A stretch of 64,000 bases of DNA, from the NCBI GenBank assembly GCA_963770375.1, contig CAVYPM010000012.1, positions 62,001 through 126,000 on the forward strand, in the 5' to 3' direction. Under the pieces are notes generated by a model. The model was given only the letters and a program-made list of their open reading frames with translations, searched no databases and had not been told where the DNA came from. This DNA is from DASVBE01 sp963770375 (GTDB lineage: Bacteria > Actinomycetota > Actinomycetes > Streptosporangiales > Streptosporangiaceae). Positions 1 through 8,676 of the stretch are shown one piece after another. How positions within the stretch are numbered: the stretch's first letter is position 1; each line of letters starts with the position of its first letter. The translations under genes and the position numbers were made by a program.

Positions 1-284
1 TCACGATGGACGCCCCGCCGGTCCAGCACGCCAGCCTCAGCGCGGCCGAGACCACGGCGGCGGACGAGGCCCGGATGCCGGTCACCGGCGACAAGGCGAT
101 CTGGACCGCGCGGGCCGCGGCCCGCAGCACGATCGTGCCCGGCCAGCGGGCCGAGCTGGCCGTGGACACCTCGGGCCTGCAGTTCTTCGACCCGGAAAGC
201 GGCCTCTCGATCGGCCACTCCGCGCTGCTCCGGTGTAAAAGGGGGAACCGGCGGACCCGGCTGGTGCGTCCTAGGTCCAGCTAG
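1..284 (+). CDS. C-terminal fragment of a sugar ABC transporter ATP-binding protein (UgpC/MsiK type)
   Basis: The reading frame is open from the window edge, so the 5' part of the gene lies outside. The visible ~93 residues match the C-terminal TOBE-like tail of MalK/UgpC/MsiK ATPases: the segment PGQRAELAVDTSGLQFFDPE is typical of actinobacterial members, followed here by a longer basic tail. The ABC core itself is not visible. In streptomycetes MsiK-type ATPases energise several sugar importers in trans, including NgcEFG. The ngcEFG-like operon in this window has no ATPase gene of its own, so this protein could be its partner; that is inference. The extended tail (RRTRLVRP and onward) is unusual for the family and could follow a frameshift. 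Confidence 0.6.
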   Translation, partial: TMDAPPVQHASLSAAETTAADEARMPVTGDKAIWTARAAARSTIVPGQRAELAVDTSGLQFFDPESGLSIGHSALLRCKRGNRRTRLVRPRSS

Positions 285-319
285 CCTCGCTGAGGCTCAT
301 GGACCCGGAGCTCTGCACC

Positions 320-1153
320 ATGCCGATATCGCTTACGCCAGCCCAGCGGGCGCTGGCCCTCGGCGGCACCGCCGCCGTCGTCCTGATCGGCGCGTTCGCG
401 CTCGGTCTGGGCACGGGCCGGTCCTCCTCGGGCGGGCAGAACCCAGCCGGCCTGGGCAGCCCCGCGACCACCTCGGATAACCAGGGGGACGCCGGGACGA
501 ACCTCACCGGGGCCCAGCTCACGGCGGCGTCCGGGTCGGGCCGGATCACGGTCACCGGCACCGGCACGGTGACCGGCGTGCCGAACCAGCTGATCCTGTC
601 CATCGGGGTGCAGGTCAAGGCGGCCTCGGTGAGCACGGCGCTGAGCGACGCCAACCAGGCGGTCAGCCGGGTCACCGGCGCGCTGCGCGACCACGGCGTG
701 GCCGCGGCCGACATCCAGACCGCTGACCTGTACATCTCCCCCGACCTGCGCGGCTCCGCGCAGACCCCGAACGGCTACACGGTCAGCGAGTCGGTCACCG
801 CGACGCTGCGCCAGGTCAGCGCGGCCGGCGGGCAGATCGACGCGGCGATCCGGGCGGGCGGCAACGCGGTCACGGTCAACGGCATCTCGCTGAACCTGAC
901 CGACACCAGCAGCCTGCTGGCCAGCGCCCGCAAGGCCGCGGTGGCCAACGCCCGGACCAAGGCGTCCCAGTACGCGGCCGCTCTCGGCCAGCCACTCGGC
1001 CCGGTGGTGAGCATCACCGACTCGGCCGACTCGGGGCCCTTCTACCCCGCGGCCGCCCAGTCCGCGGCCGGCGCCGCGAGCTCGTCGGTGCCGATCTCGC
1101 CGGGCACCCAGCAACTGAGCGTTTCCGTCACGGTGGTGTACGCGGTTCCCTGA
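320..1153 (+). CDS. SIMPL (DUF541) domain protein, membrane anchored
   Basis: About 277 residues. An N-terminal hydrophobic segment (residues ~9-31, rich in Ala/Leu/Val) is followed by a Ser/Gly-rich linker and a SIMPL domain (~75-235), recognisable from the ITVTGTGTVTGVPNQ start, the alternating helix/strand pattern and a KASQYAAALG helix near its end. The domain is named after a mouse kinase-interacting protein; bacterial members are periplasmic or surface proteins of unclear function. I prefer the ATG at 320 over the one at 299 because GGAG lies 9 bases upstream of it. It ends 64 bases before the convergent beta-propeller gene, with a strong hairpin between. Domain assignment is firm; the role is unknown. 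Confidence 0.85.
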   Translation: MPISLTPAQRALALGGTAAVVLIGAFALGLGTGRSSSGGQNPAGLGSPATTSDNQGDAGTNLTGAQLTAASGSGRITVTGTGTVTGVPNQLILSIGVQVKAASVSTALSDANQAVSRVTGALRDHGVAAADIQTADLYISPDLRGSAQTPNGYTVSESVTATLRQVSAAGGQIDAAIRAGGNAVTVNGISLNLTDTSSLLASARKAAVANARTKASQYAAALGQPLGPVVSITDSADSGPFYPAAAQSAAGAASSSVPISPGTQQLSVSVTVVYAVP

Positions 1154-1173
1154 TCCCGGCCGCGTGCGGCCCC

Positions 1174-1210
1174 GGGCCGCGGCTGACCAGGCCCCGGTCA
1201 GCCGCGGCCC
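1174..1210. terminator. bidirectional hairpin terminator
   Basis: A perfect 15-bp inverted repeat (GGGCCGCGGCTGACC at 1174-1188 and its complement at 1196-1210) with a 7-base loop lies between the convergent SIMPL and beta-propeller genes. It lacks a T-run, as is common in high-GC actinomycete terminators. Confidence 0.75.
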
Positions 1211-1217
1211 GCTGGCC

Positions 1218-2498
1218 TTAACCGCAGGACGAGGCCTGGCTGCCCGGCGGGATGCCGTCCAGCCGGACCGCTTCCAGCAGGCCCGCGCCCAGGTTGGTGA
1301 CGTACACGGTGCTGGCGCCGCGGGCCAGGCCGAAGTCGCGCGGGCCCTTGCCGGCCGTGATCGACCCGGTCACCACGTGGTCGGCACGGCACAGCGCGGC
1401 GTGCGTGTCGATCACCATCAGGTTGTGCGAGGAGCCGGAGTTTGCCACCAAGAGCTGGTGGCCGCTGTCGATGTACTGCATGCCGATCGGGTTCTCGCCG
1501 ACCGGCACCACCGTAACCAGGGCGTGCGCCGGGTCGGTGCGCAGCTTGGTGGCGTCGTACCCGAGCAAGGCGTTGCTTGACTGCGAGGTGACGAACACCC
1601 ACTTGCCGTCGGCCGAGGGCACGATCCGGGACGGGTTACAGCCAGCCGGGGCCGGGGACTTGGTGAGCAGCGCGTGCCCCGGGTCGGTCTCGGCCAGGTG
1701 CCGGCTCAGCACGCTGACCGTGCCCTGCTGCCCCCAGTTCGTCACGAACAGCCACTTGTTCCCCGGGTCGGCGGACAGGCGGATGCCGACCGGCTGTGGC
1801 CCGGCGTTGACCGTGCCCACCAGGCTGCCCGCGTCGAACCCGGAGGCCAGCGCGTGGCGCAGGTTGAACACCGCTACGCCGCTGCTGTCCTGCAGGGTCA
1901 CGTAGGCGAACTGGTTGTTAGGGGACAGCTGAACCTGGACCGCGCCGGTGCCGCCCGGGCTGCGCAGGCTGCCGATCAGGTGCGCGGTGCCGTGCTCGGC
2001 GTCAGGTGCGCTGAGCACCTTCGCGCCGCCGCCGGCCGCCAGCAGCACGTACCGGCCGTCGCTGGTCACCGCCACGCCCTTGTTCGCGCCCGCCATGGGC
2101 AGGGTGTGCGCCAGCGTGGGGGCCAGCCCGCTGCCGTTGCTGAGCACCGCGAGCGCGTGGCCCGTCGTGACGAACGACCACTTCCCGTCCGAGGTGACGG
2201 CGACCGAGAATGGCCGACCGCCGATCCCGGTCGTGGCGTGCTCCACCTTGCTTAGGTCTGGCGCGGACGCGATGCCCGAGTCGCAGCCGGGAATCGCCGG
2301 CAGCGGCCCGACGGGCTTGAGTGCGGCGGTTCCCCCGCCGCTCGCCGAACCGCTGGGCTCAGCGGTCGCGGCCGGCGCCGGGCTCGGTGAGCCGTTAGCG
2401 ACCGCGTCCGTCCGCGTGGCCTGCGTGCTCGCGATCAGCAGCACCAGCCCCAGCCCGGCCCCCGTCAGCAGCGTGATGTACGGCGTCGGTGTCTTCAT
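1218..2498 (-). CDS. YncE/YVTN-type beta-propeller secreted protein
   Basis: 426 residues. A short N-terminal hydrophobic segment (~8-25) suggests a signal anchor or signal peptide. A Ser/Pro/Ala-rich linker follows, then repeated blades with the motifs PFSVAVTSDGKWSFVT, VTSDGRYVLLA, LSPNNQFAYVTL, ADPGNKWLFVTN and PSADGKWVFVTS, spaced 45-60 residues. This is the YVTN/lactonase-like seven-blade propeller fold. Such proteins act outside the membrane; no enzymatic residues can be assigned. The ATG at 2498 is preceded by GGGGAG on the minus strand. No partner gene is in the same direction nearby. The fold is confident, the function is not. Confidence 0.8.
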   Translation of the reverse strand: MKTPTPYITLLTGAGLGLVLLIASTQATRTDAVANGSPSPAPAATAEPSGSASGGGTAALKPVGPLPAIPGCDSGIASAPDLSKVEHATTGIGGRPFSVAVTSDGKWSFVTTGHALAVLSNGSGLAPTLAHTLPMAGANKGVAVTSDGRYVLLAAGGGAKVLSAPDAEHGTAHLIGSLRSPGGTGAVQVQLSPNNQFAYVTLQDSSGVAVFNLRHALASGFDAGSLVGTVNAGPQPVGIRLSADPGNKWLFVTNWGQQGTVSVLSRHLAETDPGHALLTKSPAPAGCNPSRIVPSADGKWVFVTSQSSNALLGYDATKLRTDPAHALVTVVPVGENPIGMQYIDSGHQLLVANSGSSHNLMVIDTHAALCRADHVVTGSITAGKGPRDFGLARGASTVYVTNLGAGLLEAVRLDGIPPGSQASSCG

Positions 2499-3478
2499 CG
2501 GCAGGCTCCCCGTGTCGTCCAGGGCTTCGAGCCCTCGGACAGATCATCCCGCATTCGCCGGGCCTGATCAGCCGTTACGGATTTTCTGATCGGCCCGGGG
2601 CTGGGTGCTGTGGCGAGATCATCCGCCCTCTAGCGGCTGCCCGGCTGGCCCAGGCCCAGCCGCCGCCTGCCTCCCCAGGGTCCCGCGCAGGCACCCAGCG
2701 GGTCCCCGGGCCGGAGCGATGCTAATTCTTCTGTTTGCCTCCTGGCTATGAGCTGCAAAATTACCCTCCACCACAAAATCTGACACCGCGCACTTCTGTG
2801 CCAATTACTGTGATCGTCCTAGTGTTCCGGGATGTTTTTGGATATCCGGGACCGCCTCTGAGTGCGCGGATAGCCATTGGCGAGGTACATCCGGACGCAC
2901 CGGAACTGCAATCCAGTCCCTATCGCTTCTCCTCTTATGCCCTCTCCTCGTTCTTGACAGTGGACTCGAAAATCTGAGTTTCTTGAAGGCGAGATGATCC
3001 GACGCGATCCTCTTGGAACAGGCGGAGGACTGCAGACCGCCAGCGATGGGCTGGGCCGCCATATTCCTCAATGGCTGACGCAACGGCTATGACAACGCCA
3101 AAGTGACCTTCTGCTTTGACGCTAACCAGCTCTGCGCTAATGAGGATCTCGCTGCTCGGGTCGAATGGGATCGGATCGTCAGCTCCCCCACGATATCCTC
3201 CTCCTCGGTTTCGGCGCTCAGCGAGCGAGAAACGCTGCCCTTAGCTGCCCGCAGGAATCCGGGCAGCTCTCTCCGATTCTGCGTCGTCCTCGGTGACGCA
3301 CGTGACCACCGTCAGCGGCGAACACCGGTTCGAGTGGCTCTGCTCTGACGGACGATCGCGCGGTAGGTCACCGTGTGACCGTCGTCGCTGACCGACCTGA
3401 AGTTCGAGGCGTCTGCAGCTTCGAGACCGATCAGCCCGCAGGCCTCCGTCGCGTGATATGCCTTCCTACGCTGACACC
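2499..3478. other. 980-base gene-poor stretch with lower GC
   Basis: No ORF here has actinobacterial codon bias or a recognisable domain. The part from ~2725 to ~3100 is clearly lower in GC than the surroundings, with A/T-rich words around the only plausible short frames (2735-2977 on plus, 2805-3083 on minus), whose translations I do not recognise. A small palindrome AGGGCT-TCG-AGCCCT at 2521-2535 lies in the upstream region of the beta-propeller gene. The stretch adjoins the decayed TIR-nSTAND-FGE gene and probably belongs to the same degenerating, possibly acquired, segment. Confidence 0.5.
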
Positions 3479-5956
3479 TCATTCTGTCTGGACGCACCGG
3501 AAACCGATTCATCGTCGACCTCATGTTAGGGACAGCCGGGTCGAGCGGACATCGCGAGTCTCCGACGGACCGTCCTGACAGCCGCCACCCATGACAGCCA
3601 GCGCCACCACCCGATCATGCCCGTTCCAGTTACCTACCGGCTGGAGCGTCTCTGTATGAGCAGGGTTGCGGTCCATTCTGCAGCATTACCCAGAAGCTGC
3701 TCGACTCCATTTCTGGAATCGCCACCTTGATACCGGAGAGAATCAGCCGCGACGCAGGTGGTGCGATTTCTGCCCGCTGAACACTGCGTTGACCTGACCC
3801 AGCGCGGGGCTGTATTGCCCCAGGGATACTGGATGTCGCCCGACCCGTAGGCGATCCGGCGCCACTCCGCTACGGTGGGCAGCCGCCGACCGATCCAGGC
3901 GCAGAAGTCCGCCGCGTCATAGGCCGTGACCCACACCACGGGAAGGTCGCGATTGCCGTTCGCGAAGCTCGGGCCATTGCTGGGGGGCTCGTCGGGCGCC
4001 TGGCACCGCTGCGCCTCGACGCAGTAGCGGTACTGCTGGTTGGTGACCTCATGGCGGTCAGCCAGCAGGGTCGCTACCCTCTCCGGCTGGAGGCCGGGTC
4101 ACCATCTGCACTATGCCGCCTGGGACGCGGACCTGCGGGCTGGCGGTCTATGGCCTCGTGCTTGAGCCAGGCGTCCCGGATTGGGGTCTTGGCTAGCCAG
4201 GCGACGCCGGTTAGGGCCAGGACGATCGCCATGGTGAAGGCGAGCCGGGCGGCCAGGCGACGGCGGCGGGCGGCGGTGAGGAAACGGGCCCCTGTTTGGG
4301 TTAGCTCGTTCTCGCGGGCCGCCGTGACGTCTAAGGCATCAGCTAGGCGGTGACGGCGGTACAGGTCGCCCCGGTCTTTGCCGCGTTGCTGCCAGTCTGC
4401 GGCGTCGCGCTCGATGCGGCGGCGGGCCGTTTCAGTAGCCCGGCTCTCCGCGATCCAGTCCCGGAGGGTGGGCCAGTGGGCGATCATCGCCTCGTGGCCG
4501 AGGTCGACGGTGGGCTGGCCGTCGTCCTGGCTGCCGATCGTGACCAGGCGCCGGTTCGTCAGGTGCCCCAGGGTGAGGTCGAACAGCCCGGGATCCTCGC
4601 CGTACACCCGCAGCGCGTCCACCGGCTGCTGGCGCCGGGTGTCCTGACGGCCCTCTCCTAGCTGCACCAGGCGCACGAAGATCCGCTGCGCGATCTCCTG
4701 CTGAGCCGGCAGAAGATCCGCGAGCGCGGCGTCGGCCCGGGTGGCCAGGGCTGCCGCCAGCCCGCTGCGGCCGTCGCCGCCCAGGTCCTCGTACGCCGAC
4801 AGGGTCAGCAGCCTCCGGGACCGCCGCTCCCACAGGAGCACCATCGTTTCCTGGATCAGCGACAGCACGTCGGGCTCGTCGCCCGCGTCGTGAAGGAGCC
4901 GCTCCAGCAGCACCGGCTCGATATGCGCGCCGACGGCCGCCGCCGGGCGGACGATGGCCTCGCGTAACGCGGCGCCGCGCAGCGGGGTGATCTCCACCCG
5001 TTCGCCGCGGCTGACCGGCCATAGCGGGGAGGTCATCAGGTCGCCGTAGAAGTCCGCCCGCACAGCGAGAACCACCGTGCAGGCCCTCGGTCCGGCGCAG
5101 CTGGCCGATCAGGTCCAGGTACTGGTCCCGGTTCTCTTTGGACGGCAGCACGAAGATCGCTTCGGCCTGGTCGACGAACAGCAGCAGCCGCTCGGTCCCG
5201 GGCACCGTGGCCAGCAGCGCGGCGACGCTGTCGCCCAGCGGCGCGCCGCGGCTGCGCTTCCCCGAGCAGGCTGGCCAGCGGAGACACACTCGCGCTTGGG
5301 CGGACGGTCCGGACCAGCCAGCGATCCCCGTCCGCCGCCCGCAGCCGGGGCAGCACGCCGGCCGACACCAGCGACGACTTTCCCGAACCCGAGGGGCCGA
5401 CCACGAGCAGGAAGCCGTGCTGGCGGACCAGGCGGCTGATCTCGTCGCTTTCGCGGTCCCGGCCGAAGAACAGCCCGGCCTGCTCCGGGCCGAACGCGAT
5501 CAGCCCGGGATACGGGCAGGCCAGCTCGTCGGGCGGCGGGGCGCCGCGCTGCAGCAGCTCGCGCAGCCGGGCCGTTTCGGCTGGCCAGCGAGCCGGGTCG
5601 GTGCAGTCCAGCCGGACCCGGAAGTCCAGGTGCAGCGGCAGCTCGAAGGGCTTGAGCAGGAGCGGGACCAGCCGGTCAGCGTCCCGCCGCAGGCTGTCGT
5701 GCGAGGCCAGCAGCTCAGCAAGAGCCGCCAGCGGGCTCGTGCCGAACGCGGGCGTGAGCACCATGACCGTGAACCGCGCGCTGGTGACCGCGCGCTCTAA
5801 CTCCTCGACGAGCACCGCACCGGGACGGAAGTCGTCCGGCGTCACGACGCACGCCCGGTCTAAGCCGACCTCGGCCAGCAGGAACCCGTGGACCCACTCA
5901 CGGTCCTCGTCCGCATACGCCACAAACAATTCAGGTGGCACGTGCACCCCCGGCAC
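3479..5956 (-). pseudogene. TIR - nSTAND NTPase - FGE/SUMF1-domain conflict-system protein, multiply frameshifted
   Basis: Pieces in different minus-strand frames line up into one ~820-residue protein. The N-terminus (GTG at 5956) is a TIR domain, residues ~8-135, starting ELFVAYADEDREWV. Next come CPYPGLIAFGPEQAGLFFGR and a Walker A (GPSGSGKSS, ~187-195), a Walker B-like LLLFVDQAEAIF after a shift near 5255, and nSTAND helices ending in an FGHL/LGHEAMIAHWPTL-type region after a second shift near 5085. A transmembrane helix (~4170-4250) follows, then an FGE-sulfatase/SUMF1 domain in pieces: VRVPGGIVQMV, HEVTNQQYRYCV, RRLPTVAEWRRIAYG, GNAAEWTAT, GGGCQDGP and a terminal IGFRCVQTE stop at 3479. 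I count at least five shifts. TIR domains usually cleave NAD; nSTANDs are sensor/switch ATPases. Lesions near 5255 and 5085 could be sequencing errors, but their density at the 3' end favours true decay. Confidence 0.7.
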
Positions 5957-6054
5957 GTCGACCTGCGCCGCCCCTTTCAGGCGGCGGTCAAGATACCGTC
6001 ACGATACGGTAATAATGGCTGGTCAGGCTATCGCTATAAAGGGTGCTAAAACGG

Positions 6055-6486
6055 TCATTCGTCAGGGCTGCGGCGCAACTCAGCGCATAGCCTGGCCGCC
6101 GCGGTCTCGAACCCGGCCGGATCGGTCATGTCCAGGTAGAGCCGGGCACGCATACTCAGCCGCGGCCTGGCCCGCTCATACATGACCGCTAGCAGGCGGC
6201 GCTCGGCCCGTTCCAGACCGAGGTGCTCGGCTAACACGTTCTCCAGTTCGGTGAAGCCGCTCTGCAGATACTGCGGACTCAGCACGGCCAGCGTGTACCG
6301 GCTCGCCTGCACGGCCCGTTCCATTTCCAGGACCAGCGGCGCGCCCAGCCGGAAGGTATCGACATCGATGCACACGGCCAGGCCGTCGGCGCGCAGCCGG
6401 GGCACCAGGCGGCCGCGCACCCAGCCGCCGTCCGGGTCGGCATGCCGGTAGCTGACGAAAACGTCGTAGTCGAAATGGTCGGTCAT
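6055..6486 (-). CDS. stand-alone TIR-domain protein
   Basis: 143 residues, nearly all one TIR domain: strand A FDYDVFVSYRHADPD, a BB-loop region, then SRYTLAVLSPQYLQSGFTEL in the position where catalytic TIRs carry their essential glutamate (Glu in FTELE is the candidate). The frame is intact. It lies directly upstream, on the same strand, of the larger TIR-nSTAND-FGE gene (98 bases apart) and just downstream of nagA (31 bases). TIR domains of bacterial defence systems hydrolyse NAD or make cyclic ADP-ribose isomers; alone, such a protein would need a sensor, probably the neighbouring nSTAND. Domain assignment is strong; the defence role is inferred from context. Confidence 0.85.
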   Translation of the reverse strand: MTDHFDYDVFVSYRHADPDGGWVRGRLVPRLRADGLAVCIDVDTFRLGAPLVLEMERAVQASRYTLAVLSPQYLQSGFTELENVLAEHLGLERAERRLLAVMYERARPRLSMRARLYLDMTDPAGFETAAARLCAELRRSPDE

Positions 6487-6517
6487 TGCCTCCGCCGTCC
6501 TGGGTTGACCCTGACGA

Positions 6518-7681
6518 TCATCGGACCCAGTCGCCCCCGCGCATCACCCGGCGGACCCGCCAGTCGCGGTCGAGTACCACGAGGTCGGCGCGCAGACCGG
6601 TGGCCAGGCTGCCGCGGTCGTCCAGGCCGAGCAGGGCGGCGGGTGTGGAGGTGGCCGCGGCCACCGCGGCGACGGGATCGACGCCGGCCTGCACCACGCA
6701 GCGGCGGACCAGGTCGGCGGCGTGCGACGTGCCTCCCGCGAGCGACGGCGGCTCGGTGCGCGTCCACGCCCGGCCGTCCGCGACCCGCACCCGTACGGAC
6801 CCGAGCTCGAAGTCGCCGTCGGGCATCCCGGCGGCCATCATCGCGTCGCTGACGAGTACGACGTGCCGCCCGGGGTCCACCGCGAACACCAGGTGCACGG
6901 TCTCGTCGGCAAGGTGCACGCCGTCCGCGATGATCTCCACGTGCGTCGCCCCGCGGGCCAGCGCATCCAGGGCGGCGGCGACCGGGCCCGGCTTGCGGTG
7001 GTGCAGGGGCTCCATGCCGTTGAACAGATGGGTGACCAGGGGCCTGCGCAGTGACCGCAGGGCCTCGCCGAAGCCGCGTGCGTCGGCGCCGGTGTGGCCA
7101 AGACCCACCACGACCCCACAGCGCTCGAGGTGCTCGGCGGCCGCGGCAGCACCGGGCAGTTCCGGGGCGAGCGTCACCATCCGGACCGTCGGACGGCCGG
7201 CCTCGTCGGCGCCCGCCGCGAGCCAGGTGGCGAGCTCGCCGGACCCGGGCAGGCGCAGGTGAGCGGGGTCTTGTGCGCCCCGGTGCGCCGGGTCCAGGAA
7301 GGGCCCCTCGACGTGGCACCCGACGACTGTTGACCCCGTCGCCGCGACCGCGGCGATCGCCGTAATCGCGGCGACGAGCTCGGCGGCCGACGCGCTCACC
7401 AGGCTGGCCAGCATCGTGGTGGTGCCGCGGGACAGGTGGTGCGCGGCGACGGCGGCGACCTCGGCCGGGTCACCCGAGGTGACGGTGTGGCTGCCACCGC
7501 CGTGGCAGTGGATGTCGACGTACCCGGGCGCGACCGTGCCGACCGGCTCGGGGACCGGGCCCGACCAGCCGGACGCCGGGCCGACGTATCCGATCGTGCC
7601 GTCGGGGCGGACCTCGAGCACGCCCCCGTCCAGGATCCCGGCGGTCGTCACGAGCCGCCCGGCCAGCGCCAGCGCGGTCAT
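6518..7681 (-). CDS. nagA: N-acetylglucosamine-6-phosphate deacetylase
   Basis: 387 residues, normal length for NagA. It removes acetate from GlcNAc-6-phosphate in the cytosol, giving glucosamine-6-phosphate. Visible amidohydrolase-fold marks: the metal motif DIHCHGGG (~57-63), CHVEGPFLDP with the metal-ligand Glu, GLGHTGAD, THLFNGMEPLHHR, and SDAMMAAGMPDG with the catalytic Asp. Its start overlaps the stop of the upstream ROK kinase (ATGA, 4 bases), so the two are translationally coupled: kinase then deacetylase. The nearby NgcEFG-like importer supplies the substrate in the model. Confidence 0.93.
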   Translation of the reverse strand: MTALALAGRLVTTAGILDGGVLEVRPDGTIGYVGPASGWSGPVPEPVGTVAPGYVDIHCHGGGSHTVTSGDPAEVAAVAAHHLSRGTTTMLASLVSASAAELVAAITAIAAVAATGSTVVGCHVEGPFLDPAHRGAQDPAHLRLPGSGELATWLAAGADEAGRPTVRMVTLAPELPGAAAAAEHLERCGVVVGLGHTGADARGFGEALRSLRRPLVTHLFNGMEPLHHRKPGPVAAALDALARGATHVEIIADGVHLADETVHLVFAVDPGRHVVLVSDAMMAAGMPDGDFELGSVRVRVADGRAWTRTEPPSLAGGTSHAADLVRRCVVQAGVDPVAAVAAATSTPAALLGLDDRGSLATGLRADLVVLDRDWRVRRVMRGGDWVR

Positions 7682-8589
7682 GACTCAGGGGCCCATCCGT
7701 CGCGAGCCAGGAGCGCGGCACCGATCACGCCACCCCGGTCGCCGAGGGCCGACGCGGTCACGTCGGCGGGATGGACGAGAGGGGTCCGCTGACGGAGCGC
7801 GACCCGCAGCGGGTCCAGCAGCCTTTCGCCGGCCCGGCTGAGTCCACCGCCGATCACCACCAGGGCCGGGCCGACGAGCAGTGAGACGATGGCGAGCGCG
7901 TCCGCGAGCGCTTCCACCGCGTCCTGCCAGACCTGCCGCGCGACGGCGTCCGTGCTCAGCCGGGCGGCGACGTCATCGGCGCCGGTGACGTGGCTTCCGC
8001 TCAGACCGGTGTAGCGGCGGGCGATCGCCGCCGCGGACGCGATGGCTTCGAGGCACCCGTCACGGCCGCACGCGCACCGGACCCCGGTCCGGACGGCCAG
8101 GTGCCCGATCTCCGCGGTCTCGCCGCGGTGCCCGGTCACCAGGTGCCCCCCGGAAACGATCGAAGCGGCGATCCCGGTGCCGATGGGCACGAACACCAGG
8201 TCCTGCGTGCCGGCACCCGCGCCGAGCCTGTGCTCGGCCACACCGCCGGAGGCGACGTCGTTGGCGATCCGGACCGGCAGCCGCCACTCGGCGCCGAGTG
8301 ACCGGACGAGCTCGAGGTCGCGCCACCCGAGGTTGGCGCTGTACGTCGCGATGCCGGCCGCGCGGTCGACGAGGCCAGGGACGACGACGCCTGCGCCGAC
8401 CACGGGCACGTCGGGCCGCTGCGCGAGCAGTTTGCGGCCGACCTCGGCGACCTCGTCGCGTGCGCGGTCCCCCTGTGGTGTGGGCCGTTGCTCGGAAGCC
8501 ACCACGGTCCCCGCGCGGTCGACCAGTTCCGCCTTGATGGTCGTGCCGCCGACGTCGACGGCGAGTGCGAGCCCGCCGTCGTCGTTCAC
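7678..8589 (-). CDS. ROK-family sugar kinase (probable GlcNAc/glucokinase)
   Basis: 303 residues from a GTG at 8589. The phosphate-1 motif AVDVGGTTIKAEL is at residues ~9-21. The ROK zinc signature EIGHLAVRTGVRCACGRDGC contains the His-Cys-Cys-Cys ligands, and VVIGGGLSRAGE is the adenosine-binding loop. Coupled to nagA by a 4-base overlap, which supports GlcNAc or a related amino sugar as substrate over plain glucose; specificity cannot be read directly. It is divergent from the DUF5107 gene with an 87-base gap. A second kinase of a different fold (BadF type) is encoded at 15820-16797. Confidence 0.88.
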   Translation of the reverse strand: MNDDGGLALAVDVGGTTIKAELVDRAGTVVASEQRPTPQGDRARDEVAEVGRKLLAQRPDVPVVGAGVVVPGLVDRAAGIATYSANLGWRDLELVRSLGAEWRLPVRIANDVASGGVAEHRLGAGAGTQDLVFVPIGTGIAASIVSGGHLVTGHRGETAEIGHLAVRTGVRCACGRDGCLEAIASAAAIARRYTGLSGSHVTGADDVAARLSTDAVARQVWQDAVEALADALAIVSLLVGPALVVIGGGLSRAGERLLDPLRVALRQRTPLVHPADVTASALGDRGGVIGAALLARDGWAPES

Positions 8590-8676
8590 GAGTCCAGGAT
8601 GATGGAACGGGCCAGGCTCCGCGGCACGATGGTCGACATTGTCCCGGCTAGCGGGTGGACTGACGCTGTGGTCTCC

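Noticed and set aside
2499..3478. Insertion sequence or transposase remnant
   Set aside because: No terminal inverted repeats, target duplication or transposase motif could be found by eye.
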